A DNA stretch of 61,846 nucleotides from Cylindrodendrum hubeiense. Taxonomy: Eukaryota > Ascomycota > Sordariomycetes > Hypocreales > Nectriaceae. This document shows positions 44,572 through 56,280 of this stretch, in pieces. Made by a program: the position numbers and the translations under genes. The DNA lies in assembly GCA_014621425.1 (NCBI GenBank), contig JAANBB010000236.1, forward strand, positions 1 through 61,846, read 5' to 3'. The first letter of the stretch is position 1. Each line of letters opens with the position of its first letter. The notes below the pieces were generated by a model. That model made no database searches, was not told the origin of the DNA, and was given only the letters and a program-made list of their open reading frames with translations.

Positions 44572-46394
44572 TCAATGCAATGGTATGCCCAACTCCTCCC
44601 GCCGTTGCCTCACCTCGTCGATTGCCCCAGCCGGGTCCTTCGCCTCAGGGTGGCGAAGCTGCCATGCAACGCATATCTCAAGTGCTTTGCCGGTCCAAAT
44701 GCCTGGCTTTATCCCCAGCTCTTTTGCGAGCTTTCTTCCGTCAAGAAGGCGCTTCAGTGAGGGGGCCTCAAGCACATCTAACTCAGCAAGGTGGTTCAGG
44801 AAGGCCTTCCACCCGGCAAGGAACTCTTCTTGCTCTAAGAGGGTTGTTAGTATGCATCACCACAGTCGCAAATATATCGACTACTAACCCTTTACGTCTT
44901 CCAACGACCATTGCTGAAGAACATCCGTGGCTTCGACCAGCATGGCGTTCAGGACCTGAAGTCTCCATGAACCCACTTGTGCGTCCCATCTCCGAATAGC
45001 CATGCCAAATCTATCTCGCTCGTTGATGAAAGCTTCTCGGCTGCACACGGACTTTTTCAATGACAAGATCTCGCTGCGGTTGCGGTAAGAGGCGGTGATT
45101 ATGTCGGTCAGTTTGTTAGGAGCTCTAAAGCCTTCTCGAGCGGCCACTGCAACTGGTGGAGGAGCATTTGCCTTCCTCTTGGGGTTTGGGGGATCATCCA
45201 CAATCATCCAGGGAGAAACAGCGGCCAAGTTCCAAGAGTAGTAGGACCCGTCGTCTTTGTGGATTAGCAAATGCCCAATGGAACCCGGTGTTGTCTCCTG
45301 AATCAGTGTATCTAGACACATGTACGCGACGCGCCACTTGGAGATATCGGGAAACACCGTAGCCTCCCTGATTGGGTCAGAAAAGACAGCATAGTACAGT
45401 CCGAGTTCATCGATTAGCTGAAGCGACTCGCGTGGGTGGGCACCTGATGATGCGTTAGTCTACTTGGAAGTCGGTCAGGTATCTGAATCCAAACATCCAT
45501 ACCTTTAAGCATCTTTTCCAACTCCGTCCCCACTCGCTCCCGACTAATCTTAACACGCAGAGCCTCGAGGACTCTCGGGTCAGCCATAAACTGACGCGTG
45601 ACGGGATCAATCGTAAACTGGAGACGGCTAGCAAATCGAACCAGGCGCAGAACCCTCAGCGGGTCGTCCATGAAGGTCTGGAAAGGCTCGAGTGGTGTTC
45701 TCATGATTTTAGCAGCCATGTCCTGGAGACCCCCAGTGAGGTCCTCGACCTGGTCGGTGTGCAGATTGTAGAAGAGGGCGTTGACGGTGGCATCGCGGCG
45801 AAGAGCGTCTTCTTGGGCAGTTCCGAATTCCATCTGTGGGTTGCGGCTATCCTCAGTGTATGTCTCCTTGCGAAGATTAACAAAATCTAGATCGAGGCCA
45901 AAAATTTTGACCATGGCAGTCTCGAGATGCTTGGACTTGTCCGGGTTGCGAGCGACGTTATGCAGGCTGCCAATGTCGTCAGGCCCAATACTGTGCTTTG
46001 CGACGGCCTCGGGCTCTTCACAGTAGTCGCACATGTGCTCGGCAAACGGGACGCCAGTCATGGCGTTGATAGCGACGTCGATGTCGTGGCTTTCAACATT
46101 GAGTAGCTTGTCGCGGACCCAGCCGCCGGCCCAGCGCAGGACGATGGGCTCGGGAGCATGACCGGCCTTGTCAATAGACTTGGCCACGTCGAGAAGCAGG
46201 CGTCGGAGCTGCTGCTCGCGAGGGCTTAGCTGGATCGAGGCAGTCACCATGGCTGATGAGGTAGGTGGGCACTGGGTTGTGGTTGACCGCTTGAATGAGG
46301 GCGAGATTGAGGCGGACTGCAGAAGTTTGTCTCTGAGGAAAGTATCGAGGTTCCTCTTCATGACCAGACCTGGGCGACCCAGGCGCGAGAGCAT
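44572..46394 (-). CDS. CCA1: CCA-adding enzyme (tRNA nucleotidyltransferase)
   Basis: Three exons: 46394-45503, 45443-44889 and 44834-44572, giving 569 residues. Class II nucleotidyltransferase motifs are present: RWAGGWVRDKLL and HDIDVAIN (metal-binding DxD), the RRDATVNALFYN motif, DLTGGLQDM, and MDDPLRVLRLVRFASRLQF with the NTP-binding helix. The C-terminal RNA-binding body ends with WTGKALEICVAWQLRHPEA. The enzyme adds CCA to tRNA 3' ends. In-frame ATGs at 46394, 46361 and 46250 bracket an Arg/Ser-rich leader that could target mitochondria; yeast CCA1 uses alternative starts for mitochondrial and cytosolic/nuclear forms, and the same is likely here. Confidence 0.95.
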
Positions 46395-48472
46395 GAAACG
46401 AAAGGATCAGACGATTTTAAGTGGTAGACACTGGTTCTAAAAGCCAGAATAGTTTAGTCGGTCGCCGCCTTGTGGTTGCCCATGTGGAGGTTGCTGTGTC
46501 TCGGCTATGTTTCGACAACTCCCACGATGCTCAAGTCTGTGGTGCTGGCGAAATTGAAGGCTCAACGCACCCTTTGATAAGTGAGAGATTCAAACGCGTC
46601 GAAGTCCTCCGTCGGAGATGACTCAGTTTGAAAGACCCTTGTTGAGGGCGCTGCCTTGTGTTGTCGCGATGTGCCTCATCAGTAAGGTCAGTACTTCGTA
46701 GCTACCTACCCTATGATTGATTGGATGCTCGATGGGTTGAGTTGAGGCAAGAGCACACAGTGTGAGTTAGACCTGCTCTCCTGCTCACTTGAAGGTCTAG
46801 CCAGTGGCAGGCGGGTAATTCGAAAGAAATGTGGGGTCATTCTGATGGTATTTCGACGTGGATTTGGCCTGCGCACGGTGTGACTCGCGTCGAGACGCAG
46901 AAAAAAAGGTACCATGTGTCGATCAGTGTTGAAGGTGTGGATTAATCGGCCTTGACCACCAAATTGACTGGGCGTCTCCCAATTATTCATCTGCTTCAGG
47001 TATGCGTATGTTTGGATTCGGACGCGTCTACTCGAGGATGCAAAAACATGCCTGGGAGGGGGCATCAAGAGCGTCGCCTAAACCCATAGCATGGGAGGGA
47101 TGGTGATCTCTTCCTCTCTAATGTGTCTGACCTCAAGCCTACGCCCAGATAGGAACGCCAAAACAAAAACACATTTTATGCCAAGCATCACAGCCCTCCA
47201 CCCTTCGGCTTTCCCTCAGTTTTTAACCCCCATGTCTCGGTCTTTTGCCATCAATCTAGCCCTCCGCTCCCTCCGCTCCCTCCGCCGACCTCCCTTCAAC
47301 CCCCTTGATTGTCGCCGTGGCTGTGGATTTTCTTTAGGGGGGGGATTTTTATTTATTTTGCCTCTCGGACTGTTTGACTTGTCAAGGTCCAATCACCCGA
47401 TCTGATTCCAAATACCTGGGTTGCACGCCGACGTAGTCTTGTAGTTTAGTAGCCAGTCGTAGCGCACGCGTCTCAGGGTCGTGTCACGGCTGTCGCCACC
47501 CTTGACGGCAGCACCAAGCAAGATCAAGAGCCGATGGTGTTCCATGGACCAGGGTCAAACTCCCGAGTCGCTCTCTTGATGGCTGCTAGTGGGCTCACCC
47601 GTCCAATTACCCATCCCACCATCCACCGCCATCGTCGTATCCTTTAAATCGGGGCTGCGCCGAGACCACAGGCCTTTCATGGATTTCTCAACTCTTATCT
47701 CTCCCAGCCTGGATTGTGTTGTAGGGAGGATGAGACATCAGCCCGCTCCGAAGCTAGTTATCCATTGGCATGTCACTTCGATCAAGCACACCCTGATCTC
47801 ACACACCATCTTCAGCCATCCTGTTTATCTCCAAACGGTGCCGCAGATGATTAAACACACTGCCCAGGGCAGGGCACTTAATGATATCTACCTCCTACCT
47901 GCAGTGCTCCAGGTTGATAGACGTTACAAGGGGTGGTTGGAGAAGAGAGGCGCAGATAGTTCTGGGGGCAGTCCAAAGGTAGCTTTAGTATCTACGTACA
48001 TGACCTAACCAAGCATGACCTGCCCTCCTTGCCTCTAGGCAGAGGGTGGTTAGTAGCCAGCCCCGGCCGCCACTGGAGGTGTGCTACTACCGCATCGTGA
48101 CCATCACCATGACGTCAATGGCCTCGACGATCGAGGCTCAGCGCCACCTCCTCGCCGGCGAGGCTTGTGAGACCACCCCATCAGCCAACGACCGACTCCT
48201 ATTCTCTGGCAGAGGTACTTGCCTCTATACCAATCTAAGGCATCGGGCGACTTTCAAGCTTTGCGGGGTAAACCTTGAATATCGCCGCTCTGATCCGGTT
48301 CTACAAGCCATACATACATATAAAACTCCCGGTTCAAAGCGATCGTTGCTCTCCAAGGGCGTCTCCACAAACAACTCGTTGCTAGGGTCCAACAGAGTCT
48401 CACTCTTTGCTTGTATATCTACACTTACAGCTCCGTATAATTATCACGTCTACCACTCCCCTATCTCTAGAC
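46395..48472. other. long intergenic region
   Basis: About 2.1 kb between the CCA1 start and the small 85-residue gene. It contains CT-rich stretches (a ccgctccct-type triple near 47,265-47,290), but no coding frame has family signal or coherent splice structure. Confidence 0.4.
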
Positions 48473-48791
48473 ATGGAACAGCCCATCAACCAACAGCAGG
48501 GAGTCGCGGACTCAACACCCCTCACCATGAACGAATCTCCTGTTGCAGAGCCCTCCAAGAAGGACAGAAGAATGAGTGATGAATGGGGTCAGTCATCGCC
48601 TTAACGCGCCCCTGAAGGACTTCACAAGACACTGACTCGGAAAACCAGATGCCGCCAAGGTTCCTCCCAGTCGTTTCCAGAAGCGCAAGGGCTCCATCTA
48701 TGCGACGCAGAGCTCTCGAGATGGTCACGTTGACAAGAATTACCAAGAGAAATACCACGCCAAGATTGCCGAGATGAATGGAGGGAAATGA
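48473..48791 (+). CDS. small conserved-looking fungal protein of unknown function
   Basis: Two exons, 48473-48587 and 48649-48791, giving 85 residues. The 61-nt intron (gtcagt donor, gactc-containing branch region, cag acceptor) joins MSDEWG to DAAKVPPSRFQKRKGSIYAT. The C-terminal half (FQKRKGSIYATQSSRDGHVD then KNYQEKYHAKIAEM) is basic and compact, and its codon pattern and sequence look constrained, whereas the N-terminal 35 residues look disordered. No catalytic motif, signal peptide or membrane span. Function unknown; it may be a small stress- or chromatin-associated protein, but there is no direct evidence. It ends 130 bp from the SYF1 stop on the opposite strand. Confidence 0.65.
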
Positions 48792-48920
48792 GGGATGGTG
48801 TGTCACGGCCGTTGGAGATGATTGCGCGGTGAGCTAATAACTTTAAAAAAAAATGAAAAATAACCTGTACTATTGAAACCTATCAACCTACCCAACCGAC
48901 CGCCCTTGTTGTGCGCAGCA

Positions 48921-51506
48921 TTAATCATCAAGACCGTCAATATCAATCGCATCTGGGTTCGACGTGACGACGGCTGTCGGCACTGCGGCACCCCCCTTTG
49001 GTCCAGTACTCGCTGCAACGAAGCCCTGCGGTGCCCGTGACTGTCTTTCCAGTGCTGCCATGGCGTCAGAGACCTCGACATCGTCCGTACCAGGCCGACG
49101 TTGGCTGCGGGCCAAAGCTTGCGATGCAATAAAGTTGACATCCGTGTTGTACTGCGCCTGGACGCTTCGCTTGATCCGCAGCATTTCCTTGAAGGTGTCT
49201 TCATTGCCATGTTGGACTTCAAACTGCTCCCACTTTGTCCAAAACTCGGGATTCGTCCGTGGGTCGCAAAACTGCGAGGCATGGCCATAAATGGCACGCG
49301 CACGGTCGATCTCGCCCAGCCTCTTCTCCATGTCTGCAAACTTAAGGCACATGTCCTTGGCCTCGCCATCCGGAAGGGCTGCAATCGCCCTCTCATAAAT
49401 TGGCCGGGTTGAAGGGAGGCCAAAGTTGGATGCCGACTTGGTGATGTACAAGTTGAACATGTCGGCTCGATCCTCATCCGCGACAGCCCGCGTTGCTCGC
49501 TCGTAGATTCTCATTGCATGTCGGGCCAGGCCGCGTTCCTCTTCAAGATTGCCATACATAAGGTAGATGGTTTTGGCGAACTTGGGAGGGCAATCCTCGA
49601 CAGCTTGTTCGAAAAGATCGCGTAATCGCTCGATCCCAATCTTCCGGTCGACGGCCTTAGTGAGATAGAGGTTCCACAACTCGAAGGCTACCGGATAGCT
49701 GAACAGGTCCAGGCCGCGTTCGTAAATCTTAAACGACTCCTCGTAGTACTTGTGCTCCTCTAGGAGGTTCGCATAGTTGACAACCGTTTGGGGGGTCGCG
49801 ATGCGTAGCTCAAATATTCGTTCGTAAACCTTCTTCGTCTCTTCCAATGTCGAAACACTCTCTACGAGGTCAACATAGAAGCTCCACAGCTTCCAGCTCT
49901 TGTGTACTCTCTGTTGAGGCGAAAGCGTCTCATCGAAGTAGTCGACAGTGGATCGCTTAGGAGCTTGGACAGCCTTTGCCATGATTCGGACAGCATCGTC
50001 GAAGTTCTCATTGCGCAGTTCCATTTCCGCCCACTCAATCCACATGTCAGCTAATTCCGCAACAGACTTGAAGGGAACCTTAACAGCCTTTTCCATGATG
50101 ATTCGGGCATTCCGCAAATCACCACCATGCTCATAAAACTTTGCATAATTAGCCCAGAGCTGGTGGAACGCGCCGACGGCGCGTTTGGGCTGAATAGCAG
50201 CAATCGCATCGGTATACGTCTGGGCTACCTCCCGCTTGTTCTCGCCCCAGAGGGCCACCCTCTTCTCCCACTCTGGAACGCTATTTGGATTCTGTCGCAG
50301 AAGAACATCGTTGAGAAGGAATGGTCGTCGATCCATGAGCTGTTCGAAACGCATCATCCTGATGTCCAACTCGAAATCAGCATCCTCGTCTTCCACCCCT
50401 TTCTCGGCTCGGGCAGACGCAACCTCCATGAGGGCACCAATGATTGACTCTTCAAACTCTGTGTAGGACTCGAATATGAGGGTAAAGTCGCGGACGGTCA
50501 TGACTGTAGTAATACCCTCTTCAAAAACATCCCTTGCACGTTCGAAACTGCCTCTCCGGATCCAGTAGGTAGCAAGACCAGCCCAGAGTTTCCCTCTTTG
50601 ATCGGCGAATCGGGCGATACCACTTCTGATAATACGCTCTGCGTCGATTCCCGTCTCGTAGCCTGTTTCGATCTCGGCTGCATGCTCAACCAGCATGTCA
50701 ACCATCTCGCTCCAGAGTTCGAAGTGACCCTTCCCATGCTTGCTAACAAAGCGGGTGTTGTTGAGAACATCGATGAATTTCACTGCCGCTTCTGTATAAA
50801 GCCCAGTCTGAACAAGAAGTTCAATGAAGTCCTCGGCATCCTCGGGGTGGACTTGCATATAACGCCTCCAAATCTTTACGGCAGTCTCGCCGGCGGCAGA
50901 GTTGGCGAAGGGTCGGTACGCGGCCCATACGCGGTTGTGTTGAGTGATTGGAAGGGCTCTCAGGGCGCGATCGAAGGTTCGACGGGTGAGTGTGACGAGC
51001 GGCTGTTGGGTGAGAAACTTGAGATACATTTCCCATATCCGGGGCATTTTATTGAGCAGGATGAGAGCTCGCTCGAAAAGGGCATTGACCTTGCGGTACT
51101 CGGCCGCAAAAATGGCGGGGTTTAACTTGGCCACATGCTTCACTCGAAATACGAGATACTACACATGTCGTTAGCGATGGCCTTGGAGTCAGGGAATATT
51201 GGGACAAAACAAACCAGTTTCCACAGCTTGTAGGATCGAGGCAGCTGGGCACAAGCCCGCTCCATGACGAATGCTTGCTCAACCACGGTTCCATGTCGGA
51301 TTTTAAAATCGATATATGCCAGCCAGGGCTTGACGCTGCCAGGGTCGCGGAGAATGTCTTGTTCGTAAACGGAGTCTTCGTTGGACTAGACACGCAATAC
51401 GTTAGAAACCAGTTGCTGGAGAAACACGCGCTGTTAGGGGACTCACCACAAGATGAAGTTGAGGCTGCCTACGCAGCCCGTTCAGGGCGAGGGCGATGGG
51501 CGCCAT
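48921..51506 (-). CDS. SYF1: pre-mRNA splicing factor Syf1 (HAT-repeat protein)
   Basis: Three exons: 51506-51447, 51385-51215 and 51158-48921, giving 822 residues, the usual size. Exon 2 encodes the Syf1 signature SNEDSVYEQDILRDPGSVKP then WLAYIDFK. Many HAT repeats follow, for example NALFERALILLNKMPRIWEM, ETAVKIWRRYMQVHPEDAED, ARDVFEEGITTVMTVRDFTL and YERAIAALPDGEAKDMCLKF. An Ala/Asp-rich tail ends IDIDGLDD. Syf1 is a scaffold of the Prp19/NTC complex in the activated spliceosome. Exon 1 (MAPIALALNGLRRQPQLHLV) is short but joins in frame to the conserved LVSNEDS segment. Confidence 0.95.
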
Positions 51507-52046
51507 TGTGGTCGTGATGGTTAGAGAGTAGACGATTTCAGCATTCGCCTCCAGCAAGGGAGCGGCGGCACAGGATCCAGGTCAGGCGGAATTGCGCATC
51601 GTCGTGAACTAGGTCAGACGCGAACAGGCGCCGCTCAGTTCCACGGGCGTCGCTGTCGCCGGTCGCCGTCGTGGTTTTAATATTGCTCTTCGTTGATGCC
51701 TTCGCCGTGGATGTCGTCGCCGTCGCTGCCGCCGTTGGGGTTGTCAGGTACGTGGTTGGCAGGCAAGTGCGATGTTTCGGGTGTTTTATTTTTCCATCCA
51801 AATTGTTTCGCGCTGGACGGCAACCGAGATGGCCCAAAAGCACAGAGCTCCACTGTGCCAGCGCTGGCAGCGCATTACAGGCAACGCCCCCTTACAGTGA
51901 TATTGATTACATAGCTACGAGGGACCTACCTTAGCGCCTGTGCCGTGACGACACAGCACTGTCTTGAAGCTCTCCCGATTCCACCCTCATCCGCTTGATA
52001 ACCGGGACGAGCTACACTCTGGTCAACGCGTGATTCAACTGTCAAT
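51507..52046. promoter_or_regulatory. shared divergent promoter of SYF1 and VMA8
   Basis: The 540 bp between head-to-head starts, with GC-rich trinucleotide-like runs (cgtcgccgtcg) near 51,710. No gene is supported here. Confidence 0.4.
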
Positions 52047-53111
52047 ATGTCGGGCGCAGCAGTACTTCTACTTCCTATCCCCAGGGCAGGCGCGAGAGAG
52101 GAGCTGACTACAAGCACAGGACCGCGAGGCCGTCTTCCCCACCCGGCAGTCGCTGGGCCTCATGAAGGCGAAGCTCAAGGGAGCTGAGACTGGGCACAAC
52201 TTGCTGAAGAGGAAGAGTGAGGCTTTGACGAAGTATGCCTCCATCCCAAGCATCATATCTAACCCCGAGAAACTAATCCGACCGTTTTCCACAGGCGATT
52301 CCGAGGTCTGTTTGCATGCGACGAACCGTGCCAAGACGCCCCCCTTTGCTAACGGTACATTACGACAGAGATCACCAAACGAATCGACGAAGCCAAGCGC
52401 AAGATGGGCCGTGTGATGCAGATTGCTGCCTTCTCACTTGCCGAAGTCACCTATGCCGTCGGCGGCGACATTGGATACCAAGTCCAGGAGTCTGCCAAAT
52501 CCGCTCGATTCCGAATCCGTACCAAGCAGGACAATGTTTCTGGTGTTCTTCTCCCGGCGTTCGAGAGCTACCTCACCGAAGGCAACAATGATTTCGGGCT
52601 AACGGGCTTGGGCAAGGGAGGCCAACAAGTCCAGCGATGCAGGGAGACTTATGCACGGGCCGTGGAAGCTCTGGTTGAGTTGGCAAGTTTGCAGACTGCT
52701 TTTGTGATCCTCGATGAGGTTATCAAGGTCGTGAACCGGCGAGGTGAGTTGTCCAGCCTGAGTGCTTTGATGATGTAGATGCTCATGAGGTAAAAAGTCA
52801 ACGCCATCGAGCACGTCATCATCCCACGAACGGAGAACACGATCAAGTATATCAATTCCGAGCTTGACGAGTTGGATCGTGAGGAGTTTTACCGACTGAA
52901 GAAGGCGAGTCTAAAGTACATTATCTCGTCATACACAAAAGCTAACTGAGCCTAGGTTGCAAACAAGAAACAGCGTGATACAGCGGCCGCGGATGCGGAG
53001 ATGAAAGCCAAACGAGAGGCGCAGGCGGCCCAGGGGGCGAAGTCTCAGAGTGAGGATACTGGCCCATCAGACATTCTCGCTGCTGCGGACGAGGAGGACG
53101 TCATCTTTTGA
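52047..53111 (+). CDS. VMA8: V-type H+-ATPase subunit D
   Basis: Six exons: 52047-52061, 52120-52232, 52295-52305 (11 nt), 52369-52743, 52798-52904 and 52956-53111, giving 258 residues, matching the 256 of yeast. Family sequence is continuous across the joins: [95 protein letters not shown] segments and [20 protein letters not shown]. Intron 5 uses a GC donor (aag|gcgagt at 52905). Subunit D is the central stalk linking V1 rotation to the Vo rotor in vacuolar acidification. Confidence 0.95.
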
Positions 53112-53305
53112 TTTGCCCCATACCAGAATCTAGGAGCAGAAGGACAACGCGACTGAGCTAGGAGCAAGTGTGTAGAAACAGCGTGAATCCCGCCCAGCAC
53201 ATCAACCCCTACATTGGCGGGCGCGTAAGGGACAGGGTCAATAGGACGAAAGGAGCAAGCATGATTACGCTGTCTTTTGTATTCGCTTTTCCGATCGCAT
53301 GACCA

Positions 53306-54153
53306 CTATTGTCGTTGATAAGTGACCTTGATGGGCTTATCGCCGAGGCTCATTCCAGCTGTGTTCTCCTTGGCCGTGATAGCGCCTTGTTCTGCCTCAT
53401 ATTCCACAAAGGCAATACCTCGTCGTCCCGGTACCAATCTAATCTCTTTAAACCCATCAAAGCGACCGAAGACACCTGATAACGCATCGATGTCGTAATC
53501 GTCCGGAAGATTCTGAACAAAAAGAATCTTGTTGGGTGGCAGGTACTCGTCGGGGACAACGGCGGAGGTCGCGGCACTAGTTGACTTCAAGCCCGAAGGC
53601 CTAGCAGTCTTGGCTGGTCTGCTATCTGGTACAGCACCAGGGCCTCTCTTGTTGAGCTGCCTCTGTTCCTCAGCTGCCTCGAGGGCCTTGCGCTTGTCTA
53701 AAAAGATGACTGATCAGTAACAGTTGTAAATGTCGGGGGATGCCAGGGCATACCTTTCTCTGCCTGTCTGTGCCGCTTGTGCGTCTCAAACTCCTCTTCG
53801 CTGACATTCAACGCTACAGTCTTGTCGCTCTTACTACGCGCCAGTGCCAACCTCATGGGCTTGTCAAAGAGTTCGAAACCCTGGACTTCCTCGATGGCTT
53901 TCTGCGCGCTGTCCGCATCCTCAAAGACAACAAAGGCCTGGCCCTTGGCCTTGAGGTTCTTCTTGGCAATGATATCGACAACATTGCCAAACTCGGAGAA
54001 GATGGTTCGCAAAGCTTCGGTGATCGTCTCGAGCTTGACGCGTTCTTCCAGGTTCTGAACGTAGACGCTGTAGGATATGTCAGCCAATAATCTTCACGTG
54101 GCGTGTCGAGTGTGCAATGACACGCACGTGGAGATGGGTGGTCCTGAAGCCAT
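53306..54153 (-). CDS. two-RRM U1A/U2B''-type snRNP protein
   Basis: Three exons: 54153-54128, 54067-53754 and 53697-53306, giving 243 residues beginning MASGPPIST. RRM1 has VYVQNLEERVK (RNP2) and KGQAFVVFED (RNP1). RRM2 has KILFVQNLPDDY (RNP2) and RRGIAFVEYE (RNP1). A Lys/Gln-rich linker with a HKRHRQAEK-type segment joins them. Two terminal RRMs with this spacing is the U1A/U2B''/SNF layout; fission yeast U1A is of similar length. It binds U1 (and possibly U2) snRNA stem-loops in the spliceosome. The first exon was placed because the frame upstream of VYVQNL lacks ATG, and a good intron (gtgcgt donor, ctgac branch) supplies one. Confidence 0.9.
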
Positions 54154-56280
54154 ATTGGTGTATTTGTCTGCAGTGCAGACCGTGACCTTTGTTGGATGGT
54201 GCTTGGTTGTGGAGGAAGCGCTGGACAAGGCGAGGCACGTCACAGAAAGCAACTTTGATGCATGCGACTCAGGGACCCACTACAGCCATAATTTATGCAA
54301 CCACCTGCTACATCTGCGCTTGCGCAATTGATCAATGCATCATGCACTTAACCACAGTTATCTATTTAACCCGTACAATTGCATACAAACCGACTAACAA
54401 CATCCAAAACCCAGAAATACGGTTGGACTAATCAACAACCACATTGCCAAGAGATCACGTATCTTCTACGCTCAACTATCGGTTCACCGTCGATTACATA
54501 CCTACTACCCTACGCCTTCCACTTCCACAATCAAGAAAAAATTAGTCATGCAAACCCAACGCCGTGGTGCCATTATGGTGCTTGACCCTATCAACTTACC
54601 CATTCTCACCAACTGTTCCTGATTCCTACCAATCTCGAACCCAACCACCATCAATGTAGATACTGATACTTCCTCTTCTTTTCCCTCTTTTCTTGGTGGT
54701 TAAATCATGGGATTGTGTTGTTTTCGGGTTAAGATCGGAATCAGTGGTATTAAGCATCCCGCGTGCAAATCCACTCATCGGCGACGCCCTATCCCTGGGA
54801 CAGGGAACCAAAGTCGAAGTCTAAGACAATCAATCCCGGAGCCCACAGGACACGGGCTCATCGGATAAGGGTCAGATGCATTAAAGGACGCGGTAAAGGC
54901 ATCGACAAGTGGATAAACGCGCATTGGCCGACTCTCCAAATCAGCCAATTGCTTGAGTAGCAATGATGGCGGCATGGCGTGCTACGTCATGAAGGAGAGT
55001 CCCTACTCCTGCCCCCTATCGCTTGAAAATTCTTCGGGGACAAGACGGGAGAGACCCCAATCTCCCTTAGAACAACATGGTGCCCAATTCGCAATCCGGC
55101 AGGGAAATTCTGTCTAAGTAAGCATTCGACAAATATCACTGGATCGGCATCCAGCATCTCGCCGCCACTACCTCAGCTCTGCCAGAATTGTCGATCGCAT
55201 CTTCTTTGGTCACCAGGGGGGCATGCGACCGCACGCGTTGCTTCAACAGGTATACACCGGCATGGATCATCGCTTAAAATCCAGTACGCAATGCAAACGA
55301 CTAGATAATCAGAAACGGAGTCCTAGTTTACCACGCCGAGGGCCGGCGCTTCTCTGGCGAAAGTGGACCTGTCTCCATTCCAAAGCCGATGGTGGGGTCG
55401 TCCCGGCATTGGGTTGTGGGGCCACGTTCCGCCCAGCCGCCGTGCGCGCGGGACGACAAAACCCAGGAACCTGGTGCCAGTTGTAGTCGAACCCATTTTC
55501 TGGAAGATATGGGGCCCTCGGGAGTGTTGTTTAGCTTCCAACATACAGGCCAACAATCCCGAACAAACCAATCCTGCCTTTCGCGATGCTTCTGGCATTG
55601 TACGTAACATAGTACGATCTCTAGCCCCAGCATTCAGCCTCGTAACTTCAAGCTCTTTCACTCAACATCAAAATCGATAATGGTTTCTCTGAAGTCGCGG
55701 CCTTGAATCCAGTTAGGTGGGTCAACGGACCGGTATGAGGCTGGCGGTTCACAAACAGCCGGCATCGACCTGCTAGTCTCGGAAGCTCGAGTCGTAGATC
55801 GGGAGCTTCTCCAAGACATGTCCCGATTACCCTTGCTTTCATCGCGCCACGTCGTCAATATGGATCATTCTGAGCTCAAAGACACGAAGAAGCATCTTGT
55901 TTCAGCGAGTATCCAAGGAATCGGGATCGGCGTTGGTGGGTAAGTGACAGGGGGGCGATCCAGAAGCCTGCGTAGAGTTTCCACTTCCCATTCCCTCTCA
56001 TCATGATGGAAGGCATCATGAGCATAGGGATAAATCCCCTTATCGAAGACTGGCATGTGTTGCGCTAAAATGGCCCGCACTATTTCGCTCGCCGATCGAT
56101 TCCATCCCCATGAAGCTTCGTAACATTGGTCTGCAGGTGCTGAAGTGAAGTATATATCGCGAGTCGCATCGCCCCTTCAGTTCAGTAAATCCTCTCGACT
56201 ATATTCTTCATCAACTACTTTCCAATCACACCCAACGATCAAACCTTGCCAAAAGAACGGAGTGAAGATCGCCAGTCAAA
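54154..56280. other. gene-poor region upstream of the Pls-like synthetase
   Basis: About 2.1 kb between the U1A-like start and the Pls-like start. Apart from a broken minus-strand frame at 55,658-56,159 (listed separately), I find no supported gene. The synthetase promoter must lie in its last few hundred bases, overlapping the relic. Confidence 0.4.
55658..56159 (-). pseudogene. coding-like ORF relic, 5'-truncated with one in-frame stop
   Basis: One minus-strand frame reads as protein-like sequence for about 165 codons: DIYFTSAPADQCYEASWGWN, then RSASEIVRAILAQHMPVFDK, AHDAFHHDEREWEVETLRRL, a TGA at 55,865-55,867, then NWIQGRDFRETIIDFDVE and a stop. Its amino acid composition is coherent, unlike shadow frames nearby. 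There is no start codon upstream before a TGA near 56,170. A phase-neutral intron removing the internal stop is possible, so a short spliced gene cannot be excluded. Family unknown. It overlaps the region upstream of the divergent synthetase gene. Confidence 0.35.

Noticed and set aside
48046..48579. 177-codon frame upstream of and overlapping the small gene
   Set aside because: Mixed composition with no motif; the spliced 85-residue model in another frame gives coherent, constrained-looking sequence.
55223..55680. Several 70-110 codon frames on both strands
   Set aside because: Mutually overlapping, no splice signals and no coherent peptide, unlike the adjacent 55,658-56,159 relic.
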